From Mesorhizobium sp. ORS 3359 (lineage in GTDB: Bacteria; Pseudomonadota; Alphaproteobacteria; Rhizobiales; Rhizobiaceae), in NCBI GenBank assembly GCA_000824845.1, contig CCNC01000153.1:1-42456 (forward strand): a stretch of 42,456 nucleotides of DNA. Direction: 5' to 3'. Positions 1-9,901 of this stretch are shown here, in pieces. The notes under the pieces were generated by a model. The model did no database searches. It was not told where the DNA came from and was given only the letters and a program-made list of their open reading frames with translations. How positions within the stretch are numbered: position 1 is the first letter of the stretch; each line of letters begins with the position of its first letter. A program made the position numbers and the translations under genes.

Positions 1-14
1 CAGAGGGGGGCGCG
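1..14. repeat. Right-hand end of an intergenic palindromic element (partial)
   Basis: The first bases (CAGAGGGGGGCGC) match the right end of the complete element at 23162-23320. The rest would lie before the window. Only a fragment is visible, so the assignment rests on this short match. Confidence 0.4.
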
Positions 15-52
15 AAGGAATGAGGCATTCGCCCTTTCCCCTTTAATCCGAC

Positions 53-2080
53 CTAAACCCTCCTCCTCTCCGCACCCTCGTCCAGCCACGCCACATCCTC
101 CGGCGTCAGCTTGATATCCAGCGCCCTGAGGCTGTCTTCCAGCTCGTCCAGCGTGCGCGGACCGATCAACGGGACCGACGGGAAGGGCTGCGCCAGCACA
201 TAGGCGAGCGCGACATGGATCGGGCTCTTGCCAAGTTTTCGGGCCAGCTCGATCGCCCGGTCGCGGCGGGCGAAATTCCTTTCCGAGTACCAGACCCGCA
301 CCAGCTCCTCATTGTCGGTCCGGTCGCGGCCAGCGCGGTCGGTGAAGAAGCCGCGGCCCTGGCTCGACCAGGCGAAGTTCGGCATCTGCCGCGCGGTCAG
401 CCAGGCTTTCCATGCATCGGTCGAGGAGGTGACGCAGCCTGCCCAGATCGGCTCCAGCATTTCGGCCAGCGAGAAATTGTTGGAGAGCGCGCCGGGCTTC
501 TGCCTGCCGTTCTTCTCGGCATAGGCAATCGCCGCGTCCATGCGCTCCATCGTCCAGTTGGAGCCGCCGAACAGGCCGCGGATGCGGCCGGCCCTGGCCT
601 CGGCGTCCATGGCGTCGACGAATTCGCCGACCGGCACGTCCGGATTGTCGCGGTGCATGAAATAGATGTCGACATGGTCGGTCTGCAGCCGGTCGAGCGA
701 CTGCGCCAGCTGTCTTGCGATCACATCGGGGTAGCAGAGCGGCGAATGCGCGCCCTTGGCGATGATGACCGACTGCTCGCGCACGCCGCGATTTGTGAGC
801 CATTGCCCAAGCAGCGTCTCGGTGTAGCCGGCCCCATAGACAAAGCCGGTGTCGAACAGATTGCCGCCGGCCTCGAAATAGGCGTCGAGCAGGATCGAGC
901 CGGAGGAGAAGCTGCGGAAATCCTCGAAGCCGAGCGCCAGAAGCGAGACCGGTTTCGGCAGGCCGGGAAGGGCGCGCCTGCCGATGGCCGTGCCGTCGGT
1001 ACGCAGCGGCCTGCCGGATATTGTGTTGAGGCGCTTAGCCGGCTTTTCGACCCCGTATTCGAGGCCGACGGCGGCGCGCCATTTGTCGAGGACGCGCAGC
1101 GTGCCGAGGCTCTCGGCCCAGGACATGCCAGGCCAGGCGAATTCCTGCCGTCCGGCCAGGATTGCTCCGCCCGCGGCATCGACCTCGAAGGAATAGAGGT
1201 GACGGGTCTCGTTAAGGCTGATCACCTCGCGTGCCGCCCCGGACCGGATCACCTCGATCCGGCCCGGTCCGACATCCCGATTGCCGCCGGCGAACCAGAA
1301 ATCGGGCACCTCGATCCGGCCCTTGCTGCCGAAAATGCGCAGCACATTGTCCTGGTCGAGCGAGATGCTGCAGGAGATTTCGGCGACGATGCCGCCGGGA
1401 AAGTGCAGCAGCGCCGAGGCCCATTCATCGACGCCGGACTGGCCGAGATGGGCTGCGCCCACGACCTTGTCCGGCTCGAGGAAAGGCTGCCCCCCTGCGG
1501 CGCCCGCGATCAGCCGCGCCATCGAGACGGGATAGCCGCCGACATCGAGGATGCCGCCGCCGGCGAGGTCGTTGGCGTAGAGCCGGTGCTCGGGCATGAA
1601 GCCCGGCATGGCGAAACCGAAGCACGACTTGATCATGCGCACTTCGCCGATGGCGCCGGACCTGATCAGCTCGACCAGCTGGCGCGTCTGCGGGTGCAGC
1701 CGGTACATGAAGGCTTCGCCGAGGAACGTACCGGCCTTGCGCGCGGCGTGCATCATGGCGTCGGCCTCGAAGGCGCTGAGCGCCAGCGGCTTCTCGCACA
1801 ACACATGCTTGCCGGCTTCCGCCGCCTTGATCGCCCATTCGGCATGGCCGGGATGCGGGATCGAAATGTAGATGGCGTCGACCTGGCTGTCTGCGAGCAG
1901 CGCGTCGTAGCCGTCGAGGATACGCGCGCCGGGAAAAGTTTCGGCCAGCCCCGGCTTGGCGGGGTTGCGGGCGCCCAACGCAACCAGTTCGCCGGTGCGC
2001 GACTGCGCCACGCCGCCGGCAAAAGACTTGGCGATGCTGCCGGGCCCGAGGATGCCCCAGCGGATTTTTGCAGATGTCAT
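53..2080 (-). CDS. Fused Gfo/Idh/MocA dehydrogenase - aldo/keto reductase
   Basis: The 675-aa protein has two NAD(P)-dependent sugar-oxidoreductase modules in one chain. Residues about 1-345 are Gfo/Idh/MocA type: Rossmann loop GPGSIA near residue 12 and the EKP motif at 96-98. Residues about 370-675 are an aldo/keto reductase barrel with the full catalytic tetrad D410, Y415, K442, H476. The ATG at 2080 is preferred over an upstream GTG at 2107 because GGAG lies 8 bases before it and the Rossmann strand starts just after. It is the last gene of the sugar ABC operon, 54 bases after the ATPase, so it probably oxidises or reduces the imported sugar. The substrate is unknown. Each half alone is a standard family; the fusion is the unusual part. 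Confidence 0.88.
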   Translation of the reverse strand: MTSAKIRWGILGPGSIAKSFAGGVAQSRTGELVALGARNPAKPGLAETFPGARILDGYDALLADSQVDAIYISIPHPGHAEWAIKAAEAGKHVLCEKPLALSAFEADAMMHAARKAGTFLGEAFMYRLHPQTRQLVELIRSGAIGEVRMIKSCFGFAMPGFMPEHRLYANDLAGGGILDVGGYPVSMARLIAGAAGGQPFLEPDKVVGAAHLGQSGVDEWASALLHFPGGIVAEISCSISLDQDNVLRIFGSKGRIEVPDFWFAGGNRDVGPGRIEVIRSGAAREVISLNETRHLYSFEVDAAGGAILAGRQEFAWPGMSWAESLGTLRVLDKWRAAVGLEYGVEKPAKRLNTISGRPLRTDGTAIGRRALPGLPKPVSLLALGFEDFRSFSSGSILLDAYFEAGGNLFDTGFVYGAGYTETLLGQWLTNRGVREQSVIIAKGAHSPLCYPDVIARQLAQSLDRLQTDHVDIYFMHRDNPDVPVGEFVDAMDAEARAGRIRGLFGGSNWTMERMDAAIAYAEKNGRQKPGALSNNFSLAEMLEPIWAGCVTSSTDAWKAWLTARQMPNFAWSSQGRGFFTDRAGRDRTDNEELVRVWYSERNFARRDRAIELARKLGKSPIHVALAYVLAQPFPSVPLIGPRTLDELEDSLRALDIKLTPEDVAWLDEGAERRRV

Positions 2081-2134
2081 GTCGAATTCTCCATGGGTCG
2101 CCGCCACGCCTTGGGGATCGGGCGAAAAAGAAAG

Positions 2135-3220
<1,086 letters not shown>

Positions 3221-3232
3221 CTCGCTCCTATC

Positions 3233-4069
3233 CTATTTGACCGCGCCGGCGGCGATGCCGGCGATGAAATGGCGCTGCAAGAGCACGAAGACGATGAGCA
3301 TCGGCACGGTCAGCATCACGGCGCCGGCCATGATGCCGCCCCAGGAGACCTTGGTCAGCCCGATCAGCGTGCCGAGCGCCACCGGCGCGGTCATCGCGCC
3401 GGGCTGGCTGTTGATCAGCAGCGGCCAGAGATAATTGTTCCACGAGGCGAGGAAGAGGATGATCGCCAGCGCCGCCAGCATCGGGCGGGCCAAAGGCAGC
3501 GCCACGAACAGGAAAATGCGCCATTCTTTCACCCCTTCCACCCGCGCGGCGTCGAACAGCTCGGCGGGCATCATCGAGAAAGCCTGGCGCATGAAGAGCA
3601 CGCCGAGTGAATTGAACAGCGGCGGCACGATCAGCGCTATCCAGGTATTGGCCAAGGCGAAGTCGCGCGCCACCATGATGAATTGCGGGATGAGCACCAC
3701 CGCGTAGGGAAGCGTGATGGTGCCGAAGATGATCGCCACCACCGCGCCCTTGCCGTGGAACTCGTAGCGCGCCAGCGCCCAGCCGGCCATCGAGGTGAGC
3801 AGCACCGAAAGCACGGTGTAGGTCACGGCCACCGAGACCGAGATGCCGATGGCGCCGACGAAATTGGTGTCGCGCTGCAGATTGTTGAAATTGTCGATGA
3901 AACCGTCATGCGGCAGTAGCTCGATGCCGGGGCTGAAGATGCCGTTGTCGGGCATGGTGGAGAACACCACCATCATCCACAGCGGGAACAGCCAGACCAG
4001 CGCCAGCGGCGTCAGGAAGAGATGCAGCAGGATGCTGCGGCCGAGCCTTGCCTGCGAGCGCGAGGTCAT
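3233..4069 (-). CDS. Sugar ABC transporter permease, MalG/AraQ type
   Basis: The 278-aa inner-membrane protein has the binding-protein-dependent permease layout: an N-terminal membrane segment (about residues 10-30), a periplasmic loop and further membrane segments. A cytoplasmic EAA-type loop (AARVEGVKEWRIFLFVALP) docks on the ATPase. The ATG at 4069 overlaps the stop of the preceding permease by four bases (ATGA), so the two are translationally coupled and the start is well fixed. It forms the heterodimeric channel with that permease. Confidence 0.94.
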   Translation of the reverse strand: MTSRSQARLGRSILLHLFLTPLALVWLFPLWMMVVFSTMPDNGIFSPGIELLPHDGFIDNFNNLQRDTNFVGAIGISVSVAVTYTVLSVLLTSMAGWALARYEFHGKGAVVAIIFGTITLPYAVVLIPQFIMVARDFALANTWIALIVPPLFNSLGVLFMRQAFSMMPAELFDAARVEGVKEWRIFLFVALPLARPMLAALAIILFLASWNNYLWPLLINSQPGAMTAPVALGTLIGLTKVSWGGIMAGAVMLTVPMLIVFVLLQRHFIAGIAAGAVK

Positions 4070-4926
4070 TTCGGCTCCCTCATCAGCCAGAGCTGCACCA
4101 AGGTGATGGCGATGGCGAGGCCCGCCATGGTGTAGGCGACGGCCGAGGCGTAACCGAAATTGAGCGACCGAAAACCCTGGCGGTAGAGCAGCAGCCCAAG
4201 CGTTTCGGTGCCACCGCCGGGGCCGCCACGCTCGGTGATCAGGAACGGCTCGGTGAAGAGCTGCATGGTGCCGATGATCGACAACACGGCGCAAAAGACG
4301 ATGACCGGCTTCAGGAGCGGCAAGGTGATGTGGAAGAACTGCTTCACCTTGCTGACGCGGTCGAGCGTCGCCGCCTCGTAGACGTCCTCCGGAATGGACT
4401 GCAGGCCGGCGAGGATGATGATGGCGTTGTAGCCGGCCCAGCGCCAGGTCACCGCGATCATGATCAAAGCCATGGCTGGCGTGACGTTGGAGAACCAGTC
4501 GACCTTGGGCAGGCCGATGCTGTTGAGCAGCTTGTTGACGATGCCGAAATCGAGGCTGAACATCAGGCGAAAGACGGCCGAATAGGCGACCTCCCCGACC
4601 ACGACCGGGGCGAAGAAGGCGAACCGGTAGAGACCTCGCGCCTTCAAGAGCGGCGAATTCAGAAGCACCGCCATGACGATCGCCAGCGCAATCATCACCG
4701 GCACCTGGATGACCAGGATCAGCAGTGTGTTCTTCAGCGCGTTGTAGAAGGCGGGGTCGCCGATCAGGCGGCCCCAGTTGAAGGCCGGCGCGAAACGCCA
4801 CGGCACGGTCCGCGTCGCCTGGAAGGAGATCAGGAACGAGGAAATGATCGGCCAGATCCAGAAGACGGCGAAGATCAAGAGGTAAGGCGTGAGGAAGCGG
4901 TAAGCGGTGGCGTTCTGGGTGCGCAT
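4066..4926 (-). CDS. Sugar ABC transporter permease, MalF/AraP type
   Basis: The 286-aa multi-span permease begins with a membrane segment (about residues 13-35) and carries an EAA-type loop (EAATLDRVSKVKQFFHITLP). The ATG at 4926 follows a strong AAAGGAGG Shine-Dalgarno sequence, and no homology-like sequence precedes it, so longer readings of this frame are not used. The gene is separated from the binding-protein gene by 260 bases that hold a large palindromic repeat, which may separate expression of the two. CUT1 family; substrate not determined. Confidence 0.94.
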   Translation of the reverse strand: MRTQNATAYRFLTPYLLIFAVFWIWPIISSFLISFQATRTVPWRFAPAFNWGRLIGDPAFYNALKNTLLILVIQVPVMIALAIVMAVLLNSPLLKARGLYRFAFFAPVVVGEVAYSAVFRLMFSLDFGIVNKLLNSIGLPKVDWFSNVTPAMALIMIAVTWRWAGYNAIIILAGLQSIPEDVYEAATLDRVSKVKQFFHITLPLLKPVIVFCAVLSIIGTMQLFTEPFLITERGGPGGGTETLGLLLYRQGFRSLNFGYASAVAYTMAGLAIAITLVQLWLMREPK

Positions 4927-5029
4927 CGGCTTCCTCCTTTCTCGGTGGCGCCTTCTTGGCGGCGCGGTGTTGATCATGCTTCGAATGCTGGACGGCGCCA
5001 ATTGTCGGGGCCAGCGCTGCCCTGTCTTG

Positions 5030-5173
5030 CCTTCTCCCCTTGTGGGAGAAGGTGGATTGGCGCGCAGCGCCAAGACGGCTGAGGGGTGCTCCAGCGGAGT
5101 GAGACGTCGGCTTTCCCTGGAACACCCCTCATCCGGCCGCTTCGCGGCCACCTTCCCCCACAAGGGGGGAAGG
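5030..5173. repeat. Long inverted repeat between binding-protein and permease genes
   Basis: Two hairpin-tipped arms face each other: CCTTCTCCC/GGGAGAAGG at 5030-5052 and CCTTCCCCC/GGGGGAAGG at 5151-5173. Between them the sequences GAGGGGTG and CACCCCTC pair as well, so the whole 144 bases can fold into a cruciform. It belongs to the same size and layout class as the elements at 15485, 23162 and 31182. It lies inside the operon, downstream of the binding-protein stop. Confidence 0.85.
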
Positions 5174-5186
5174 GGAAAGCGGCGCG

Positions 5187-6455
5187 TCACTTCACCGGCA
5201 GGCCGGTGGCGGCGGCGATCTGCTTGGCGGCGTCGTCGAGCGCGGCCTTGGCGTCGGGATAGCCGTTGGCCAGATATTTGGTCTGCACGGCGCGGACGAT
5301 GATCTCGGCGTCGCTCTGGAACTGGGTGCCGCGGCTCGGCACCACCTTGGGCAGCGTGGAGAGGATATCCTTCCAGACCGCCTGGCCGCCCCAATATTCC
5401 TGGCCTTGCGCGACGTAGGGATCATCGAGCGCAGAGACCAGCGACGGCACCAGGCCGAAATCCTTCAGCATGGTGATCTGGCCGTCGTTGGTCTCCAGCG
5501 TGTATTTCAGGTAGGCGTAGGCCGCCTCCTTGTTCTTCGAGGCCGAGGTGATGGCCAGCGACGAGCCGCCGAGATTGGCGGCGCGCGGGCCGTCGGCGGT
5601 CAGGCTCGGCATCAGATAGACGCCCCATTTGCCGCTTTCCTTCGGCGATTCGGTGCGGATCGTGCCTTCATACCAGCCGCCATAGACCTGGGTGGCGACG
5701 GTGCCGGCGGTGTTGTTGGTGATCTTGGTCGACCAGTCGGCCGACGACACGATGCCGGCGTCCTTCATCTCCTTGACCTTGGTCATGGCGTCGACGCATT
5801 TCGGCTCGGCCACGGTGATCGACTGGCCGTCCTCGGCGAAATAGGCGCAGCCTTGCTCGTTGGAGATCATGCGGAAAAATTCGGTGTCGCCGTTGAAATC
5901 GGCATTGGTCATCGACACGCCGGGATTGGCGGCCTGGATCTTCTTGCCGGCGGCGATGAAATCGTCCCAGGTCTTGATCGAGGCCGGATCGACGCCTGCC
6001 TTCTCGTAGAAGTCGCGGCGGTAGAAGACGGCGACCGGGCCGGAATCCCATGGCATGGCATAGGCCTTGTCGCCGACCTCGAGCTCGGTGCGCTTGAAAT
6101 CGGGGAATTTCTTCTGGTCCTCGGCGGTATATCCCAGCGTGTGCAGGTCGACGAAGCAGTCGGGGAACTGGCTCCAGTAATTCTCGGCCTCGCCGTTCTC
6201 GATCGTGACGATGTCGGGCAGTCCGACGCCGCCGGCGGCGCAGCCGGCGATCGACTTGTCATAGGTCGGCTGGTTGCCGAGGTCCTGAACCGTGACCTTA
6301 ATGTCGGGATATTTCTTGTTGAAGCCCTCGACCGTCGACTTCAGCGACGAAGCGGCGATGTTCCAGCTCCAGATGGTGATCTCGCCGGACTGCGCCAGCG
6401 CCGGGCCTGAACCCAGGGCAAGCAAAAGCGCGGCGCAGGTCAGTGTAGTGCGCAT
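5187..6455 (-). CDS. Extracellular sugar-binding protein of ABC transporter
   Basis: The 422-aa periplasmic protein starts with a Sec signal peptide (hydrophobic residues 6-18, likely cut after PALA at 21). The mature start EITIWSWN is typical of family-1 extracellular solute-binding proteins of CUT1 sugar importers. There is no lipobox Cys. The ATG at 6455 has GGGAGGA 6 bases upstream. It is the first gene of the operon and is read divergently from a MelR-like regulator, so the ligand may be a galactoside. Resemblance to LacE/AraN-type lactose/arabinose binders is remembered, not searched, and the ligand should be treated as unknown. Confidence 0.93.
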   Translation of the reverse strand: MRTTLTCAALLLALGSGPALAQSGEITIWSWNIAASSLKSTVEGFNKKYPDIKVTVQDLGNQPTYDKSIAGCAAGGVGLPDIVTIENGEAENYWSQFPDCFVDLHTLGYTAEDQKKFPDFKRTELEVGDKAYAMPWDSGPVAVFYRRDFYEKAGVDPASIKTWDDFIAAGKKIQAANPGVSMTNADFNGDTEFFRMISNEQGCAYFAEDGQSITVAEPKCVDAMTKVKEMKDAGIVSSADWSTKITNNTAGTVATQVYGGWYEGTIRTESPKESGKWGVYLMPSLTADGPRAANLGGSSLAITSASKNKEAAYAYLKYTLETNDGQITMLKDFGLVPSLVSALDDPYVAQGQEYWGGQAVWKDILSTLPKVVPSRGTQFQSDAEIIVRAVQTKYLANGYPDAKAALDDAAKQIAAATGLPVK

Positions 6456-6561
6456 TGAAATCCTCCCATTTCATTTGCTCTCTCGCTGTGAGCGTGGCTA
6501 GATTATGCGGCGCGGAAGGCTTGTCCCCGACAGAGGGAATAAGAAGTTGGCGGAAAGTAAG

Positions 6562-7431
6562 ATGTCCGAGCGTCCGTTCTACCAGCCCGGAGCGAGCAGC
6601 GTCGAAGGACTGCCGCTGATGCTGCAGATGTTCCACAACCACCCGTTGGTGATGCTGAAGCCGCACTGGCACGCCCAGGTCGAGGTGAACTTCATCGTGC
6701 AGGGCCGCGTGCATTACCGCATGGCCGAGCATGAGATTTCGCTGTCGGCCGGCGAGATGTGCCTGTTCTGGGGCGGCCTGCCGCACCAGATGGACGACCT
6801 TTCCGACGATGCCATCTATGCCGGCGCGCATCTGCCGCTGGTGCATTTCTTCCGCCTGCATCTGCCGGCCGACATACGCCACCGGCTGATGACCGGCGCG
6901 ACGCTGGTGACCAACGCGACCGACCAGTCGGATAACGACAATTTCAAGCGCTGGAACGAGTATGCGCGCTCAGGCGATCCGGCCAGGACAGAGCATGCCG
7001 TCAACGAGCTGCTGCTTCGGCTCGAGCGGGTGCGCTTCGAGCCCTATCGGCTGGTGCCCGGAACCGTCGCCGGGCATGGCGCGGGCAGCCCCTTCGACCA
7101 GCAGTCCTCACGCAATGTCGGGCGCATGTGCGATTTCATCGCCGAGAATTTTCTCTACGACATCGACTGCGTGAACATAGCTTGCGCCGCCGACATCCAT
7201 CCCAAATACGCCATGAGCCTGTTCAAGAAGTCGACCGGCATGACGCTCAACGAATATGTCAGCCTCTTGCGGCTGAGCTATGCGCAAGCGCTTCTGATGC
7301 ATGAGGACGCCAATGTGCTGAAGGTCGCGATGGACTCCGGCTTCGGCTCGCTCAGCGCCTTCAACAAATCGTTCCGCAAGCTTGCCGGCATGTCACCTTC
7401 CGATTTCCGCCGGGCGGGCGCAGCGCGGTGA
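6562..7431 (+). CDS. AraC-family regulator, MelR-like
   Basis: The 289-aa regulator has an N-terminal cupin-like sensor domain (PHWHAQVEVN near residue 34, CLFWGGLPHQ near 68) and a C-terminal AraC double helix-turn-helix (about residues 185-285). The PHWH-QVEVN and LFW-PHQ patterns are those of the melibiose regulator MelR. It is divergent from the ABC operon across 106 bases and is the obvious candidate activator of it. The ATG at 6562 (MSERPF) is chosen over an in-frame start at 6505 because the cupin strand begins soon after. Its ribosome-binding site is weak (GGAAAG). Confidence 0.9.
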   Translation: MSERPFYQPGASSVEGLPLMLQMFHNHPLVMLKPHWHAQVEVNFIVQGRVHYRMAEHEISLSAGEMCLFWGGLPHQMDDLSDDAIYAGAHLPLVHFFRLHLPADIRHRLMTGATLVTNATDQSDNDNFKRWNEYARSGDPARTEHAVNELLLRLERVRFEPYRLVPGTVAGHGAGSPFDQQSSRNVGRMCDFIAENFLYDIDCVNIACAADIHPKYAMSLFKKSTGMTLNEYVSLLRLSYAQALLMHEDANVLKVAMDSGFGSLSAFNKSFRKLAGMSPSDFRRAGAAR

Positions 7432-7449
7432 CCGCCAAGCGGATCCGGA

Positions 7450-8823
7450 TCAGGCGACTTTCCCCGCCGGGAAGCTGACGGTCACGCCGAGACCCGGATT
7501 GCAATCGTCAAGCGTTATTGCGGCGCCATGCAGGTCGGCCACCGCCTTGACAAGGCTAAGACCCAGGCCGCTGCCGGGGGTCGTGCGGCTCGCATCCAGG
7601 CGGTAGAGCCGCCGGAAGACCTTTTCACGCTCCTCGGTCGGAATGCCCGGGCCATTGTCGCGGACATGGATGAGGACGTGGCTGCCATCCCTGCTCACTG
7701 AAAGCCCGATCGCGGTGCCCGGCGGGCAATGTCGGAGCGCGTTCTCGACCAGATTGGCGAGCATCTGCATCAGCAGGTCCCGGTCGCCGTGAATATACCA
7801 TTCCGCATCCGGAACGACGCTCGTCGACAGCGACTTGCCGTCGTCGTCCGCGACATCGGCGTAAACCTCGCCGATGGTCTCGACGATCGCCCCGACATCG
7901 AGATCGACGAAGCGCGCCTTGCGGGCGCCGGCTTCGATCTGGGCGATGCGCAGCAGCGCGTCGAAGGTGCTGTTGATCTGCTGGCTCTCGGCGCGGGCGT
8001 CGGTCAGCTCGGCCGAGACATCCTCGCCCGACGCCGTCTTGTCGGCGGCCTGCTCGAGGATCATCTGCAGCCGGTTGAGCGGCGTCTTGAGGTCATGGGC
8101 GATGTTGGCGCTCACCTCGCGCATGCCGTCGACCAGACCCGACAGGCGCTCGAGCGCGGCGTTCACCTGGGAGGAGACGGCGTCGATGTCGTCGCCGCTG
8201 CCGATCAGCGGGATGCGGGCGTCGAGCCGGCCATGCGAGACGTCGACCATGGTGCTGGCGATGCCATCGAGGCGCCGCTGGACGCGCGAGGCAAGCACGG
8301 CGCCGCCGCCGATCGCCAGAACGGTGATGGCGAGCGTCGCCCAGCCGAAGCTCATCAGCACGATCCTTTCGAGATCCTCGGTTTCCGAAAGCGAGAAGGC
8401 GACGGTCAAATTGTTGTCGCCAACCGTGCCCGAATAGGCGCGATATTCGGTACCTGGCGGCACGCCCGGCAAGTTTGCAGCGAACATCGAAAACCCGTCC
8501 GGAAGGCCGGAGGCGGTGAAGTCGCCGGCGAGGCGGTTGCCGGCCTTGTCGGTGAGGGAAAAGATCTCGTCCTTGTCCTGGCTGAACTGGGCATGGTCCC
8601 TGACGGTGGAGACGAGATCCTCCTCGTCGCTTTCGGCATGGGTCGACGCGATGAGAGAATAGGTCTCCTTGATCGATTGATCGAGCTGCCTGGCGAGCGA
8701 GGCGCTCATCAGTTGATAGACGACCGCACCGGACAGGATGAAGGCAAGCAGGAACAGGAAGGCGAAGGTCAGCGCCAGCCTGAACGGCGTACTGCGCAGA
8801 AGGCTGGAGCGCGCCTCGTTCAT
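7450..8823 (-). CDS. Sensor histidine kinase of two-component system
   Basis: The 457-aa inner-membrane kinase has membrane segments at about 14-38 and 153-178 around a 115-residue periplasmic sensor. A HAMP linker follows (about 179-232), then a dimerisation/phosphoacceptor domain with H243 in NIAHDLKTPLNRL and an HATPase domain with N (LVENALRH) and G boxes (DNGPGI, GSGLGLSL). The ATG at 8823 is used. It lies 160 bases after the response regulator gene, and that gap holds a 44-bp palindrome. It should phosphorylate the regulator at 8983-9660. The stimulus cannot be read from the sequence. Confidence 0.93.
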   Translation of the reverse strand: MNEARSSLLRSTPFRLALTFAFLFLLAFILSGAVVYQLMSASLARQLDQSIKETYSLIASTHAESDEEDLVSTVRDHAQFSQDKDEIFSLTDKAGNRLAGDFTASGLPDGFSMFAANLPGVPPGTEYRAYSGTVGDNNLTVAFSLSETEDLERIVLMSFGWATLAITVLAIGGGAVLASRVQRRLDGIASTMVDVSHGRLDARIPLIGSGDDIDAVSSQVNAALERLSGLVDGMREVSANIAHDLKTPLNRLQMILEQAADKTASGEDVSAELTDARAESQQINSTFDALLRIAQIEAGARKARFVDLDVGAIVETIGEVYADVADDDGKSLSTSVVPDAEWYIHGDRDLLMQMLANLVENALRHCPPGTAIGLSVSRDGSHVLIHVRDNGPGIPTEEREKVFRRLYRLDASRTTPGSGLGLSLVKAVADLHGAAITLDDCNPGLGVTVSFPAGKVA

Positions 8824-8885
8824 CCCAAACCCATGACCGGCGACGCGCCGGTCCCGGAGCCGCGCATGCGTTCAAACCTCCCGCG

Positions 8886-8929
8886 GCAATTCCAGGAAAA
8901 GCGCATAGCGGCTTTCCGTCCGGAATTGC
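8886..8929. repeat. 44-bp intergenic palindrome (GCAATTCC...GGAATTGC)
   Basis: It has perfect 8-bp ends GCAATTCC (8886-8893) and GGAATTGC (8922-8929) and an inner GGAAAAGC/GCTTTCC pairing. Two other full copies have the same length, 21746-21789 and 35440-35483. This copy reads as the reverse complement of the others. It lies between the regulator and kinase genes. Confidence 0.85.
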
Positions 8930-8982
8930 GTGAAAGCAGAGAGTTAGAGCAGGTCGGCGAATCTATCAAATGCCGAACTGCT

Positions 8983-9660
8983 TCAGGCCGGAACATGCAG
9001 GCTGTAGCCGGTGTTGCGCACGGTGTGGATCAGCGGCACATCGAAAGGCCTGTCGACCTTGGCCCTTAGCCGGCTGATATGCGTCTCGACGACGCTGGTC
9101 TTGGGGTCGAAATGAAAATCCCAGACGCGCTCCAGAAGCATGGTGCGGGTGATGACGCGGCCCTCGCCGCGCATCAGCACTTCGAGCAGGCTGAACTCGC
9201 GCGGCTGCAGGTCTATGGGCTGGCCCTGCCTCGTCACGCGGCGCAGGATCAGGTCCATTTCGAGGTCGGCGACGCGCAAAGCCGTCTTCTGTTCCTGCGC
9301 CGCCGGCCGGCGGCCGAGCGCATGGATGCGGGCGAGCAGCTCGGAAAAGGCGAAGGGCTTGACCAGATAGTCGTCGCCGCCCGCCTCCAGGCCCTCGACG
9401 CGGTCGTCGACGCCGCCGATGGAGGTCAGGAAAATCGCCGGCGTGCGGATGCCGGCGGCGCGCACCGCCTTGATCATCGACAGCCCGTCGAGGCCGGGAA
9501 CCATGCGGTCGGCGACGATCACGTCATAGGCGTTGCGGGTCGCGGCGAAGAGGCCGTCATGGCCGTCGCGCAGCAAATCGCAGACATGGCCGGCCTCGGT
9601 CAGTCCCCTGACGATATAGTCGGCGGTTCTCGGATCGTCCTCAACAAGCAGAAGTCGCAT
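8983..9660 (-). CDS. OmpR-family response regulator
   Basis: The 225-aa protein has a receiver domain with acidic pocket D8/D9, phosphoacceptor D51 (VIVADRMVPGLDG) and K101 (DYLVKPF), then a winged-helix DNA-binding domain (about 125-225) with LQPREFSLLEVLM and SVVETHISRLRAKV. The ATG at 9660 (MRLLLVEDDP) is chosen because the receiver strand begins there; a longer in-frame reading to 9831 runs into an intergenic repeat. It is paired with the kinase downstream and may control the membrane-protein gene upstream, but no binding site was identified. Confidence 0.94.
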   Translation of the reverse strand: MRLLLVEDDPRTADYIVRGLTEAGHVCDLLRDGHDGLFAATRNAYDVIVADRMVPGLDGLSMIKAVRAAGIRTPAIFLTSIGGVDDRVEGLEAGGDDYLVKPFAFSELLARIHALGRRPAAQEQKTALRVADLEMDLILRRVTRQGQPIDLQPREFSLLEVLMRGEGRVITRTMLLERVWDFHFDPKTSVVETHISRLRAKVDRPFDVPLIHTVRNTGYSLHVPA

Positions 9661-9743
9661 CGCCCCGTGCTGTCCTTGCCGCTTCAACCTTGCCGGCGTG
9701 GCGGCGCCAGCCGGGCTCTTTCCTGGCAGGTTCTCCAGGACGT

Positions 9744-9811
9744 GATGCCGAAACGTGTGAAGCGGCTTTCGGACGGCATCATGCCCCATCTCGTCGTCTT
9801 GGCGCAATTCC
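9744..9811. repeat. Degenerate palindromic repeats upstream of response regulator
   Basis: A hairpin GATGCCG...CGGCATC spans 9744-9780, followed by a truncated copy of the 44-bp family (GCAATTCCGGACGG from 9804). These fill much of the 240-base gap between the membrane-protein gene and the response regulator gene. Confidence 0.6.
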
Positions 9812-9901
9812 GGACGGATTGCTCTAACCATCTGCTTTTACGCATTCGTGGACCGAAGACCGCTACACATTTTTGCGAGACGGCTGGTTCAGGGATCACG
9901 C

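Noticed and set aside
53..2080. Oxidoreductase fusion as a missassembly or two genes joined by a lost stop
   Set aside because: The linker is in frame with normal composition and both halves are intact, so a true fusion is the simpler view, though relatives should be checked.
5030..5173. Repeated hairpins as a CRISPR array or integron attachment sites
   Set aside because: There are no regular spacers, no cas genes and no integrase. Each copy is a single inverted repeat.
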